The notes under the pieces were generated by a model. That model saw only the letters and a program-made list of their open reading frames with translations, was not told the DNA's origin and searched no databases. This document shows positions 1-12,275 of a stretch of DNA of 64,000 nucleotides, in pieces (position 1 is the stretch's first letter; the number at the start of each line of letters is the position of its first letter). Both the position numbers and the translations under genes were made by a program. The stretch covers positions 171,675,001-171,739,000 of the forward strand of contig NC_091246.1 of the NCBI RefSeq assembly GCF_042477335.2. Reading direction: 5' to 3'. The stretch comes from Ovis canadensis. Lineage: Eukaryota > Chordata > Mammalia > Artiodactyla > Bovidae.

Positions 1-923
1 CAATTCACTGGCCAAAGAAATCATCACTGAAAAAAAATGTTTACCCAGGTTAGATACATGCTAGATATAAAGGTCATTGTTGTACTTTCTGCTTTGCAAC
101 CACACTGCTCACACTTCCCCATCACACTAGTGTGGCAAAATCAACCCTGATGTAACCCAACATTCATCTTCTCTTCTCCTGGTCTATTCATTCATTCATT
201 TACTTATTTTTTTCTCATCAACACAGTTTTTTTTTTTTTTTATGGAATACCCACTCTGCTCTCAGTAAGAGAGAGCAGTGAATGAATGACTCAAAGCTTC
301 TTGCCTTCATGAACTTACATTCAACACTGTGAGATTTCCCTAGAGACTCCTTTTTATGCTTTCTTGAAAATATTTTCCATCATTTCTTCTCACCTAGAAT
401 ATTCTATATGCTCTCTGCAATCCCTCATTCACAGTGATGACCCTGATAGCCCCTGTAAAAGAAACTGAAGAAATAAGATACATACTCCCTTACATTCCCA
501 TCACCTAACATAGAAGCCAAACTCTACATATATCCATCTTATTTCTAAGAAGAAAAATATATAATGCAATATATACATACATATGTGTATACACACACAT
601 ATAAATGTCTCTGAATATATGCACTCCTCTGCTACCTTCTTAAAGACTTAATTTTTTCAGTTCTTCTCTCTCTGCATCACCAATTCCTTCTCTCACATTA
701 TCAGAAACCTCTGGTGACCACACAGTCCCTTCTAATGCTTCATGTCTCTGCCACCCTGCAAAGCATTATTTCTCTAAAAATTATGTATGCTCTATCTGCC
801 CATATTTTCACCTCCTTCCTATTCACTCTCTATGCTCTTCAGTCTGGCTTCATTTTTATCCATGCCATTAAAGATACCGTTGTCATCTTTCTTTAGTTTC
901 CTTGATAACAGATTCCCCTGGGG

Positions 924-1382
924 TTCTTTTTACCTTTTTGGTTACCATTCTCAGTCTTTTTTTTTTTTTTTTTCAGTGAGTTCTTTTTTCTTACTCCTTC
1001 TCTAAGTATTGGGCTTCCCTGATAGCTCAGCTGGTAAAAAATCTGCCTGCAGTGCAGGAGACCCCATTTCAATTCTTGGGTCAGAAAGATTCTCTGGAGA
1101 AGGGATAGGCTACCCACTCCAGTATTCTTGGGCTTCCTTTGTGGCTCAGCTGGTAAAGAATCTCCCTGCAATGTGGGAGACCTGGGTTCAATCCCTGGGT
1201 TGGGAAGATCCTGTGGAGAAGGGAAAGGCTACCCACTCCAGTATTCTGGCCTGGAGAATTCCGTGGACTGTATAGTCCCTGGGGCCTCAAAGAGTCAGAC
1301 ATGATTAATTCTTACCTTTTTGGTTACTTATTCTCAGTCTTTTTTCAATGAGTTCTTTTTTTCTTACTCCTCTAAATATTGG
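924..1382 (+). repeat. About 75-88 bp direct repeat flanking the SINE
   Basis: Copy 1 is 924-1012 and copy 2 is 1309-1382. Both contain 'tacctttttggtta', 'ttctcagtcttttt', a 'tgagttcttttt...cttactc' block and 'ctaa(g/a)tattgg'. The copies differ at several bases and in T-run length. Both derive from the surrounding L2. Confidence 0.85.
1011..1308 (+). mobile_element. Bov-tA SINE with duplicated tRNA-like head
   Basis: It begins gggcttccctgatagctcag and has two successive copies of the tRNA-Glu-derived head with 'ctcagctggtaaa', the second starting near 1130. A single Bov-A tail (ctggcctggagaattccgtg) and the ending 'agagtcagacatg' follow. It lies inside an L2 and is flanked by an unusually long direct repeat (see findings). 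Confidence 0.88.
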
Positions 1383-3387
1383 AGTCCTCCCAGGACCCAT
1401 CCTGTGCTGTAAAACATCCTGTACTGTTTTATCTGCATTTGCCTGCTCTCCCTAAGTAACTTTCTTTAGTCCTATAATTTTAAATGATGCCTGCATGCTT
1501 ATATCTCTGGTATTGACTTCTCCCATGAGGTCTGAATGCTTACTGACTACTCAAGATGTCTACCTGGGTATCTATTAGCACCTAGTCATCTCAAACTAAA
1601 TGTATTTAAGAGAGAGGTCTTGACTTTTCCTGGACTGAACAATTTTCTTTCCCAACCTTCCTCATTTCAATAAATGGCATTGATACCTAGCACCTAAGAC
1701 CTGGGAATTCTCTTTGATTTCTCCCTCACCTTCATCTTCTAGTGTCACTCTACCAATGCATTTTTTAAAAAATCACATCCCCCAAAGATACTTCAAATCT
1801 GTTTATCTTTTCTCCGTCTCCACTGCCGCCATCTTTGCTACACTGTGATTATCTCTTTCTGGTCTACTGAAACAGTGTCTTGATTGGCCTCCTTGCTCTC
1901 ATTCTTACACGCTTATAATCTATTTTCTACCCAGAGTCTACAAGGATCAGTTAAATCCCGAAATCAGATCGTGTAGCTCCCTTAATATGATTGCAGGCTG
2001 CCAGTATCACTTGGATGAAAACCTGAACTCCTTATAATTCCTCACAGGACTCCATCCTTCCTTTTTGCATCATTATCACATAAAACTCACTCCCTGTTTC
2101 ACTATATTCCCATAGTATTGCTCTCTTTTCCGAGTCTTAAACGGAGTGAGAAAGCTCACTGATGCATTTTGTTGTTTTTGCCTGGAATGCTCATCCCTGC
2201 TCTCATCCCATGTGCCTCTTTCTTGTTTGTTCTTGAAATTTCCATTCAACTGTAACCATTACTCAGAAAGCCTTCTTATACCATGAAAAAGTAGATGTCT
2301 TACCACACTCCTCTCACTCTCATAATATGATTGCTTTCATTTTTTGAGAGAATTTATTATGAGCTGAGGTTATTTTGCTTATTATTTGAATAATGGTGTG
2401 TTGCCTATCTCTTCTATCAGACAACAAGCTACTTGAGGGTGAGATTCATGTTTGATTTCATCTCTTCTGTATTCTCACCACCTAAAATAGTGCCTTTCCC
2501 GTGCAAGGTTCACAATTAATATAGATTGAATGAAAGAATAATTAGTAATATCATCAGCAATTCACAAGTACAAGGAGACATGCCTGCAAGAGAGAAAGTA
2601 ATTCTGAAAAGGTAAACATATATCTTGATAACGCTGGTAAAAAGTATTGGGTTTAATTTTTCCTTCTTCAAGGAGAATTGCCTTGGTTAAAAAAAATAAT
2701 GACTGTGTAGCATTTGACTAAGTAAACTACATTTATATGAATCAGAAGGCCGAGCTCTTAAAAACAAAATGAAAGTTAAAAAGTTTCAGAGTACTACATA
2801 GTGTATCCGTGTATAAAAATGTAAAACTCCATAAGGCATCTCTTGTTTACATATGCAACTTACTTGGTAAAAGCAGAAAACACTGACTTTCAGGACAGAG
2901 CCATTCCATATTCATTATTGCTACTTCTGAGATGGGAAAGGAGTGGGAATCCGGCAGGGAACAAAAGAGACTCCAGTTATCTGCAAAGTTTCATGCCTTT
3001 TATTTAAAAAGTTTGAGGCAAATTTGACAAAGTGCTAACATTCTGCAGTTGGGTGGGTTGATGCTTGTTTATTATATTTTTCTTTGTATTTCATGTACTT
3101 TCAACATTAAAAAATAAACTTAGTTAAGGGCTTTCTATACCTGTGGTCTGTGGGGTACTTAAGGAACTGATTCATAAAATATAATGTCCTTGTATTTAAA
3201 TCAGGGGTTAACTAATTCAGTTTGGCATCTATCTTTATGATTCTTGGGTGGGCTTCCTTCTGGCTGGCGTCTGTGTTTTTGGGTCAGACTGAAGTGGTGT
3301 GGAATGTGAAAATAGGACGGAAAACATCTGCGCACTGACTCAAATATCTCTCCTCTGTTCCTCCAGGGTTGGCTCTTTTCCTCCTGA

Positions 3388-3600
3388 CATAAGAATGGCA
3401 AAAATAACAAATGTCGTTTATTGAGGACGTACTACATGTTAGGGACTCTTTGTACAGTATCTCATCAATGCTCACAGCAACTCACTGAGGTGGATATTAT
3501 CACTCCTGTTTATAGGCGAGAAGACTAAAATTTGGAGATGACTTGTGCCAGAACATGCAGCCAGCAGAACAGACGATGGAGACAGAGGTCAGAGTTAAAT
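3388..3600 (+). mobile_element. MIR SINE fragment
   Basis: The order is typical of MIR: 'tttattgaggacgtactaca', 'tctcatcaatgctcacagca', 'actgaggtggatattatcac', then 'gagatgacttgtgcc' and 'ggtcagagtt'. It is diverged, as expected for an ancient mammalian SINE. Confidence 0.65.
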
Positions 3601-4476
3601 TTATCTGACCCAAAACTGGGGATTTTCTCTTTTACAACTTTACCTATTTCTTTTTTTACCAAAAATGCCTCTTTAACTTCTAGAGTTTTCAAGTTTTGCT
3701 TTGAATTTAAAAGCTGCCTTCCTTTCATTCATGCACTTGGTCAATAATCTATCCCTTTCATGAAAGACATATTTAAACTGACCTGAGCTTCATCTTTAAG
3801 AGATGAGATGGAGAGTCATATTATTTAGTAGCTACCATCTCTGCTACAAACTGGAATTTCATGGATGAAAAACAGGATAAAAACAGTCAAATTTTTATTT
3901 TAGGTACACATACCACCTATACATGTGTATATTTATGTATCTGTAATACAGATATATGTGTATACATGTACATGGGGGAGTGTATATGTATGTCTTAAGA
4001 GAGTTTGGCAAAAGATATCAAATGAAAGTGGGGGAAATTTGAAGGAATAAATGAGTACTATTAAGAACTATACTCATAAAATTTTGGATTTGAGCTAATC
4101 AAGGCTGAGCCTTGTGAAACAGACAAGATTTGTTTTGTCATTCTAAGTAGCTAGAGCAGTGTTTCTGCCTATAAATTTCTTGAGTGAGTGACATGTTTTG
4201 ACATCCACCCCCCATGTGGGACTCTCTCCTTCATCTCACTCACACACCCCACCACTAATTTTTCCATGCTGATCTGGGGGTGCTGGAGCCCACTTTCCAG
4301 TACCCAACATAAGTACCAGTTCCCACTCACCAATGTTCCCTTAAAGATGAATCAGCCTTATTGCTTCCTGGTGAGAAAAGCAAATCGGGGCAATTGCACC
4401 CATAAATGTGAAATGGGCAATATCTTCTTTGTTGCAAGTAGCACGTTTTCATTTTTCATTCTAGTCTCATATTTTA

Positions 4477-4700
4477 TTTAATTTTTAAAAACTTTTTATT
4501 TTATATTGGAGTAGAGCTGATTAACAATATTGTGTTAATTTCAGGTACATAGCAAAGTGATTCCGTTTTATACATACGTGTATCTATTCTTTTTAGAATT
4601 CTTTTTCCAACTAGGTTGTTATCTAACATCAAGCAGAGTTCCCTGTGCTATAGAGTAGATCTTTGTTGGTTATCAATTTTAAATATAGAAGTGTACACAT
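4477..4700 (-). mobile_element. L1 3' end, inverted
   Basis: Plus-strand text such as 'ttcaggtacatagcaaagtg' and 'agagttccctgtgctataga' is the reverse complement of the common L1 3' region. It has the T-rich start expected from an inverted poly(A) tail. No ORF remains. Confidence 0.7.
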
Positions 4701-5258
4701 GTCAATCCAAAACTTCCTAACTTAAAAGGGTTGTCTCATTTACCTCCCTTCACCTCCATGATAACTCTATGTGAGTTTCAGGCAAAATGACATTAAAAAA
4801 AAAAAAAAAACAGAGAAAAAAGGCCTTTGTATGTGTCTTAGAGCAGGTGCATTGCTGCTTTTTCTGTTTGTGTGTTAACAATTCTGTTATTCAGACCATT
4901 GTGCTGGGCTCGTATCAGGACATTGAGAAATACATGACCATGCTTTTTTTTCTGGAAGAATGTATTTTGTCTTTCACTGCTGATTGGAAATAGAGGTTCT
5001 CGTAATGAAAGCAGATAAACAGCATAGGTTAGAGATAATGAGGGCAGGCAAGAAGGGTGTGATTTCTTTTTAAGTTGTAACCATGAAACTGAAAAAGATA
5101 AGAAAGAGAAAAAATCTTTTAAAATTAAGGTATAGAAATTATCAAATTGAATCAATGGAAAATAACACTTTACATGAACATACATAGGTTGCTGTTTTCT
5201 TTCATTTATAGCTGAGATGTCATTTTGTTCAATTCCTTGGAATGTCAGCCTTTAAAGC

Positions 5259-5347
<89 letters not shown>

Positions 5348-5353
5348 TATATA
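5259..5353. repeat. Compound (TA)n(TG)n(TA)n(TATG)n microsatellite
   Basis: An AT dinucleotide run passes into a TG run of about 16 units, back into AT, then into about seven TATG tetranucleotides and a short AT end. Apparent reading frames here come from the repeat. Confidence 0.97.
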
Positions 5354-6705
5354 GGCCAGAATAACAGCTATAGAAACAGTAATTGTAACACCACAGGCTT
5401 TTTAGAAGCCTTCCTTAGGATTTTGAAGATTTTAAAAGGTAACAAAAAGTCAGTTTCATGGATATAGATGGCAGTTCTGTAAGTCATTTTTGTGTTTGCC
5501 TGGGGGAGGGATTTGCTTGCAGAAGTCTTAAATAAATAATCTAAATGGAAAGGAGAGATTAGATCATAGGACAGAAAATTTGGGGGATTATATACATCTT
5601 TTCTGTAGCCTTTCTTTTTTATTGCTTCATAGATATACTCAATGGTTACTTCGTGGTGGGAATAGCATGGATATTATCAGGCCTCAGATTTACATAGAAA
5701 GGTAAGTAAAGCTCTTCTCTATTGTCAGGTAAATTAAAATGCACCAGAGCCTATCAATTTTGGTATATTGGAATAATTTCTGGCTGTTTCTATTGTTTTT
5801 TTGTGTATCAAGTCCATTTGAGAGTAGTGGTCAGTCATGGTAATCCCTCCCCCAGTCTTGCTCATAAAAACTGATTTATCTTTTATACTTAAGTGTTCTG
5901 TGAATTGATTCATGGTTAGGTAAGACAATTAATGAAAACTCACTTCTATCTGATATAGTTTCGTTTTACTTTCAGCATAATTTCTGGACATAGTAATTGT
6001 GTAACGGTAGCTTTTCAGGTATCTGTTTTTATTAAAAAAATATTACAGTTGAAATGAGATGCTGTCTGGGATTTGCTTTAAAATACTCAAGGGAAAAAAG
6101 TAGCAGAAAAGATTACAAAAATGTTGATACTTAAATTTAGGCAATGACTACTTGGAGCTTTATTATACTCTCTATCTACTTCAGAATATGTATAAAATTT
6201 TCCTTCTGCATTCTTAGCTACAATTTACCTGTGAATTTTTTTTTTCTCATCAGCTATTTGGTTATCCTGAAATACTACTCATATAAGAGTCAGAATACTT
6301 GATTTGCTTCCTTTATACATCAATTTTCAGAATATTGTTTTATTTTCTAGGTATATCTTGTTTTGGAGAGCAGTGAATTTTTGTTTCTTATTTTACTTGA
6401 TTAAAAAATATATTTGATATCTTTAAATCCATTGCAGTTATTATACATTTTGATGCCCAAGTTATCCCATCTTAGGTCAGTGGGAATCTCTTCAGATTGG
6501 CTCTTGCATCTTTTTGGCACAATCACACTCGTCTCTGGTGGCTTTCTTGTCTTATAACAGAATGAGCAGCCCCAGAGTCATCACGTGCACTTTCTGTCCA
6601 AAAACTAGAATCTGTCATGTCTCCACAAGCTCAGGACATTTTCTTCTCAGCCATGGAGGTGTCTGCCTGTTCTAACTGCAAGGAGGAGACACTGTGAAGG
6701 AAGGG

Positions 6706-6839
6706 TGTGCGGTGCTGTGCTAAGTCACTTCAGTCATGTCCACCTCTTTGTGACGCCATGGACTGTAGCCCGCCAGGCTCCTCTGTCCATGGGATTCTCC
6801 AGGCAAGAATATTGGAGTGGGTTTCCATGCCCTCCTCCA
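6706..6839 (-). mobile_element. Truncated Bov-tA/Bov-A SINE with target duplication
   Basis: The reverse complement of the Bov-A body is present ('tgctaagtcacttcagtcat' through 'ggcaagaatattggagtggg'). The tRNA-like head is missing. It is flanked by GTGAAGGAAGG at 6694-6704 and 6840-6850, a clear target site duplication. Confidence 0.9.
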
Positions 6840-6972
6840 GTGAAGGAAGGTTACACTGTGAATATTAGTTAGCAGAAATGGGAAGGTTTCTCTGGATGAG
6901 CTGCTGCCAGACATCATTGTTTATTCTTGTGGGTAGCCCATGCTTCTCACAGATGTCACTTATTATTACAGT

Positions 6973-7172
6973 AAGTGGCAGAGTGGTAAAGAATCCACCT
7001 GCCAATATAGGAGATGCAAGAAATGTCGGTTCAATCCCTGTGTCAGGAAGATCGCCTGGAGTAGGAAATGGAAACCCGTTCCAGTACTCTTGCTTAGAAA
7101 ATGCCATGGACAGAGGAGCCCTGCAGGCTACAGTTCATGGGTTGCAAAAAGTCAGACATGAGTGAGCACACA
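6973..7172 (+). mobile_element. Bov-tA SINE
   Basis: It runs from 'gcagagtggtaaagaatcc' (tRNA-like head, damaged) through 'ggaaatggaaacccgttcca' to 'aaaagtcagacatgagtgag'. The first few bases of the canonical head are lost. Confidence 0.88.
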
Positions 7173-7454
7173 CCGCACAGTATGAGCCCCGACCAGCCAG
7201 CTATCTCTCTTTAACTTGCTCCAGATTTACTCTGGCTTACAAACAGAGATCCTGTTGGCCTCTGTATGTCTCCATTTCACTGGGTCAGTCTTTGCCCTTC
7301 AAATCTTTCTAGTGTCCAACTTGGCCTATAGGATAATTGGCTTCTCAAGTTATATTTGGCTCACACTCTTCCACTCAGTGTCTAAGACAGAGAGTCGTAC
7401 TCAAACATCAACATCATTTTCTTCATCCGTAAAGTTGTCCTGGTAACTTTTTTA

Positions 7455-7685
7455 GGCATAACAGTGATAGCTAGAACAAGAGTTATCAAGGAGAGCACAC
7501 TTCTGATCAAGGGCTTTGCACACAAAATCTCATTGTCTCATTTCATCCTCACCACAGTCCTACAAAGTGGGTGTTACTTGTCCCCATTTTTACAAGACCA
7601 TACTGAGGCTGAGAGAGGACAAGGATACTCCTTTCAGAAGCTGGGAGTTCCATAGAGGACTCTGAAGCCAAAGCTGGAAAATTTA
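7455..7685 (+). mobile_element. MIR SINE copy
   Basis: Recognisable MIR segments are 'gctttgcacacaaaatctca', 'catcctcaccacagtcctac' and 'gaggctgagagaggacaagg', then 'gactctgaagccaaagc'. They are in the right order and spacing. Confidence 0.7.
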
Positions 7686-7844
7686 TCCACTGTTTAATGC
7701 CTCCTTTATCCTCAGGAATGCTAGAGATACAAAGGAATCTAAGACATGGGTTTTCTTCTCAAAGAGTTTATAATCCTAACTGAGAAAGAATCCTCGCAGG
7801 AAAAATATATCAACTTGAAGAAGCATATGGCAAGAGACATGTCA

Positions 7845-8470
7845 TTGTGTCCCTTCCAATCCACTTAGCCTGTGCTGTCAGATTAATTTTACTAAAAACG
7901 TTTTTGTTCTCATTACCCCCCTGCTTCAAACTTCAGAGTTTCCCCACTGCCTTCAGGATAAAGTCCAACTTGCTTGCTTGGCATTTCAGGGATTCCCCAA
8001 TTTGGCCCTTACCTATCTTCTCATGTGTGAAATTCCACTGTGAAGCTGGCTTGCTAACCAGGTTTCTAAGCCAAAGGACACGTCTGGTGCTCTATGCTTT
8101 TGTGTCCTAGAAATGTTATCACATAAAGGCATCCAAGCTTTACTTAGTTTCACCTTTTAGGACAAGATCCATAAAGGATGTGAAGTCTTTAGTTGCTCTG
8201 AACCCTCCTCTGTTAGAATTCTCCATTGTAGCCAAACGGTAGTCTTATTCCCCAAAGGCAACTTCACAATTTCTGCCTTTGGGTCTTTGCTTATGTTACA
8301 ACCTTGCCTTGAGGCCTACATTTTTCCTCACCTGCCTTCCTTCCAGAGCCATTGGCATCCTGGAGCCTCCCGGATTTCTAATATGATGTCATTGGAAAGT
8401 CCTCACATCTTATTGTTTGTACCAATTACTACATAGAGTCTTAGGTTACCACTTATACATATTTATTGTA
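7845..8470 (+). mobile_element. L2 LINE 3' fragment
   Basis: It contains the L2 3' blocks 'ttcaggataaagtccaactt', 'tttggcccttacctatcttc', 'tgctctatgcttttgtgtcc' (displaced) and 'tcacctgccttccttccaga'. It is diverged and rearranged, with no frame. Confidence 0.6.
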
Positions 8471-8751
8471 TTTGGTCTTTTTCTAATTATGAAAGTAACA
8501 AATGCTCAAAGCAAAAACTTGGGGATGTGCCAGGCACAATGGGAGAAAATTAATTACTGATAATCTCACAACTCAAAGATAAGCATTGCTAATATTCTGC
8601 TGTGTGTATACATACACATTACAGGATATATAACAACAATGGTATCACACTGTACCTATGATTTCATAACTTGATCTTTTCTGTTAGCAGAATTTCTCTG
8701 GTCAGTAGTATTTAAACACATACATTTTATTTTTAATCAATTAATTATTTG

Positions 8752-8872
8752 GCAGTGTAAGGTCTTAGTTGCCCCACGGCATGTGGGATCTTAGTCCCCT
8801 GACCAGGGATTGAATCGGCAGCCTCTGCACTGCAAGGCAAATCCTTCACCACTGGACCACCAGGGAAGTCCC
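8752..8872 (-). mobile_element. CHR-type SINE fragment, inverted
   Basis: 'ggcatgtgggatcttagtcc', 'ctgaccagggattgaatcgg' and 'ccactggaccaccagggaag' are the reverse complement of the cetartiodactyl CHR SINE head. These bases support a whale/hippo/ruminant clade genome. Confidence 0.85.
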
Positions 8873-8970
8873 CCCATAGGTTGTAAACATCTTCGAAATA
8901 CTTCATTACATAAATGTTCCTTTGCTTAGTTATTCAGTTTTATATTAGTAGATATACTGTTTGTCTACTA

Positions 8971-9184
8971 TGAAAGTGAAAGTGTTAGTTGCTCAGTCAT
9001 CTCTGGTTCTTTGAGACCACGTGGACCGTAGCCCATCAGGCTTCTCTGTCCATGGTAATTCTCCCGGAAAGAATACTGGAGTGGGTTGCCATTTCCTTCT
9101 CCAGGGGATCTTCCCAACCCAAGAATTTGAACCCAAGTCTCCCGCATTGCAAGCAGATTCTTTACCATCTGAGTCACCAGGGCA
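8971..9184 (-). mobile_element. Bov-tA SINE, inverted
   Basis: It starts with the inverted tail 'gaaagtgaaagtgttagttg', followed by 'gctcagtcatctctggttct', and ends in the inverted head 'ctgagtcaccagggcag'. Nearly full length. Confidence 0.92.
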
Positions 9185-9458
9185 GTAAATATATTTTGGA
9201 CTTCTTAACCAAATTTTTAATGTGGAGGAAATAAGAATATTTGTTCTAAAGGTAGACATACCTAGTTCAAAACCACTTCCTAGCTCTTCTCCCTTAGGCA
9301 ATGATAATATCTACATTATATTTCCTCATCTTTGAAATATTCATCAAAATACTGCTATGTCACAATTTTGTTGCCAGATAACTGGTCCATGGTAAGTCAG
9401 TAATAAATGTAGGTTACTATAATTTCTAATTTTTGGCCTCATGTTTTTTTCACCTATA

Positions 9459-9654
9459 GTGAAAGTGAAAGTTGCTCAGTCGTGTCTGACCCTTTGCGAC
9501 CCCATGGACTTTACAGTCCATGGAATTCTCCAGGCCAGAATACTGGAGTGGGTAGCCTTTCCCTTCTCCAGGCAATCTTCCCAATCCAGGGATCGAACCC
9601 ACATCTCCCGCATTGCAGGTGGATTATTTACCAGCTGAGCTACAAGGGAAGCCC
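9459..9654 (-). mobile_element. Bov-tA SINE, inverted, nearly full length
   Basis: It begins 'gtgaaagtgaaagttgctca' and ends 'agctacaagggaagccc'. Low divergence from the family sequence suggests a fairly young insertion. Confidence 0.94.
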
Positions 9655-10879
9655 ATAACTTGATCATAAATCCTTTATGGGAAATACTTTCATTTCCTGG
9701 GGCTTTTGTTTATCGGTTTCCTGTCTGTCCCATTGTATTGTAATAGGTGGTTAACAGCTACTTGTTAAGAACCATAATAATGATGCCTCAATAGTCACTG
9801 AATGCTCGCTGGGTAGGAAGTTGCTCTTAGTAATTGTCCTGGGTAAACCCCAAACTTCTACTGCTTCTCTAAAACTTCTTTCCCCATCCAAATGCTCATT
9901 TTGGTGTTAATTTTAGTTTTCCAATAATCCACTTTCCCCCTGTATTCTTTACTTCCCAGTTGTTATGCTGATTAGCAGTTGTAGGTGTAGACGGTGGTCT
10001 AATAGCAGGATTTGGGAAGATCTATGCTACCCCCATGTGATGGTATTTCTAGGATACTAATGCATGGCACTGGGAAACGTATCTTTGGCTGAGCTAGCCA
10101 GTTCAAAAGCCAGCTTCACAGCAGAATTTCACACATGCAAATGAACCATTGTGATCCCGGTCATGAAAATTCATGGAATAGTGGCTAGTTCAGTGTGGAT
10201 GACCTGTCAATTTGGCAGCCAATCATTTAGTTAAACATCCAAATTACTGGCCAGTTACTCTGACTAAAGCTAGTCTTCCTGTTTGTGACTGGGTTCTATG
10301 TAATCCTATTAAAAGCAATGACATTCCCTTTGGTTTGTGGCAGCTAATGTGTAGAAGTACCATGCAGGCATAGGGCATGTGTCTGGCACAGTTGAAAAGC
10401 GGGCATTGTGAGAATGGACTATTTGTGTTACTACTGGATTTATCTTAAAATCCTAAATATCATTCATTGATTAACAGGCAAAGTATCCTGATTTCACAGG
10501 TGCTTCTATTTACTAGTTTGATCAATTGTCAATAGGAGATCCTCTAAGGATTGCATCATCATCTTTCAATGTGTACTAACTGATTTTGTTGGATCTATAT
10601 TTCACTCCTTGGCCCAGCCTGTCCTGTCCTGTCAGGCAATCAGACAGGAATCCATGGAGAGTACTTAGAGCCTGGTAGACCTTAGGATCTGACTTGACCC
10701 ACTCGTAGTTTAATTCAGATGTAAGATAATAGTATTGTTATGCTGGAAAGCAAATCTAGAACAGTAAATCCAAATCATAGACTTCATTGAAAATATACGG
10801 AAAACTTCAGATTTTAAGTGGAGTGAAATGCACACAATCTAGGCTGAAAGTTCTAAGAGTTCAAGTATCAGTTGCAGCC

Positions 10880-11228
10880 CAGGGATCCCGGGAACCATGA
10901 ATTTTAGGTTAAGATGCCTGCCCTGGGTGTGAGAGTGAGGAGCAGGAATAGAGAGAGGCAGAGGAGCAGCACAGAGATAGAAAAAAAACAGAGAGAGGCA
11001 GAGAAACACATAAACACAGAGACAGAGGCAGGTTGGAGAGAGACCGGGAGTATAACTCAGTTCTCTGAGTGGAGCTCAACTTCTCAACACTAAGCTCAAC
11101 TGGATTCTAATAAATGCTTTCCAATGTTTGTAATCCCTCCTTCTTCTGGTGAATTAAATCTCTCATGTGAGAGATACAACATATCCCACACCTGATGGGT
11201 TTCGACCTTAGTCTTGAGAAATTCTACA
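10880..11228 (+). mobile_element. Candidate solo LTR
   Basis: A purine-rich block (10930-11050, repeated 'cagagagaggcagag') leads to 'taataaatgctttccaatgt', a poly(A)-signal-like motif near 11110. A T/C-rich stretch and 'cacctgatgggtttcgacct' follow, and the candidate ends in CA near 11228. This layout resembles the U3-R-U5 end of an endogenous retroviral LTR. I cannot name the family, and no paired LTR or internal gene is nearby. A non-LTR repeat is possible. Confidence 0.4.
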
Positions 11229-11689
11229 GGGACACAGATTTCATTTTAAAGGCAAGTATGTAGGCTGCTTGAAAATACAGTATTATAGGTTAAAGGACTA
11301 TTTAGATTTCATGTGAAAAAGCCTTTTGTGTACACTGAAGACCACTGATTGAATAATTATACTAAAAACACGACTGATTAGGAAGCCTCGTTTCACATAT
11401 TTTTAAAAGAGTGTTTAATATATGTTATCATATTTCATTCTCACAGTAGCCCTGGTGTTAGGTAGGAGAGAAATTGCAATATGTATTTCAAATTTAAAGA
11501 AATGGAAGCAGAATGTGTATAGAGACTTTTCTGGAATTACAGATGCACAATAAAAAAATGAACTCTAGAAACCAATCTTTGATTCTAGGCTGAATCTATA
11601 TATCCCTGTTGATAGAACACCCATATAACCAGCATAAATCCTTTTGTTTCCTAATACAAAACATATGAATTTAAAATAGTGTTCTTGAA

Positions 11690-11890
11690 ATCGGACAAAG
11701 TAAGAGAATCATAGAGATTTAGAAGGTAGGCAGTCCTAGAGATGAACACTAATCCGACCTCCTCATAGTAAGGATGAAGCCCTGACCCAGAGGACTGGAG
11801 ACAAAAGCGGGACTGGCGCTGGCCTGAGGGAAAATACAGAACTGACAGAGTCTAATGCTGGGAGGACTTGCCCCAAATTTCCTGCTTTCG
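11690..11890 (+). mobile_element. Ancient MIR3/L3-like fragment
   Basis: 'agagaatcatagagatttag', 'gatgaacactaatccgacct' and 'cctgacccagaggactgg' recall an old mammalian repeat that starts 'agaatcatagaatgttagag'. It is very diverged. Confidence 0.4.
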
Positions 11891-12233
11891 TTGAACTAGG
11901 AAGAAGCGAGGTGTAAAAGCATCTATTCTATGGCTTATATAATTTAGGTTGAATGATCTGGTGATCATTTTTAAATACAGGTGTGGGTCAGATCTGATCC
12001 TCTACTTAGACAATGCTCAGAAAGTTTAAAATCTGACAGAGTTTCTCAGAAATGGTTTTTATAGGATAATGTATAGTTCCACACATTTGATTGACCTGGG
12101 AACATATAAGGAAATATGACAGATTAACTGCTCTGCTTCTCAGGCTATAATAGAGAATTGTAGGTTAAAATAGGTAATACACATATCAAAGATGGATATA
12201 TAATATATACATCTACATCTACTCACCCACATC

Positions 12234-12235
<2 letters not shown>

Positions 12236-12273
<38 letters not shown>
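12236..12273. repeat. (CA)n microsatellite
   Basis: About 19 uninterrupted CA/AC dinucleotides follow a degenerate AT/CAT lead-in. Confidence 0.97.

Positions 12274-12275
<2 letters not shown>

Larger units (their letters stand above)
640..2540 (+). mobile_element. Long L2 LINE copy, split by a SINE
   Basis: The stretch follows the recalled L2 consensus in order: an RT-region part (cagtctggcttcatttttat near 840), the block near 1370-1400, the upstream 3' region (taaatggcattgatacctag at 1672), the cluster 'ctccttgctctcattcttac' near 1889, the block near 2160 (tgcctggaatgctcatccct) and the terminal 'tgaatgaaagaata'. It is heavily mutated and has no open frame. A Bov-tA dimer at 1011-1308 interrupts it. 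At about 1.6 kb without the insert it is the longest repeat copy in the window. Confidence 0.7.

Noticed and set aside
1011..1308. Two tRNA-like regions with A/B-box-like motifs (and similar heads in every Bov-tA and CHR copy)
   Set aside because: They are SINE heads derived from tRNA-Glu, embedded in SINE bodies and mutated. They are not tRNA genes.
4838..5185. 115-codon minus-strand frame
   Set aside because: Low-complexity translation of AT-rich DNA with no domain or flanking splice sites.
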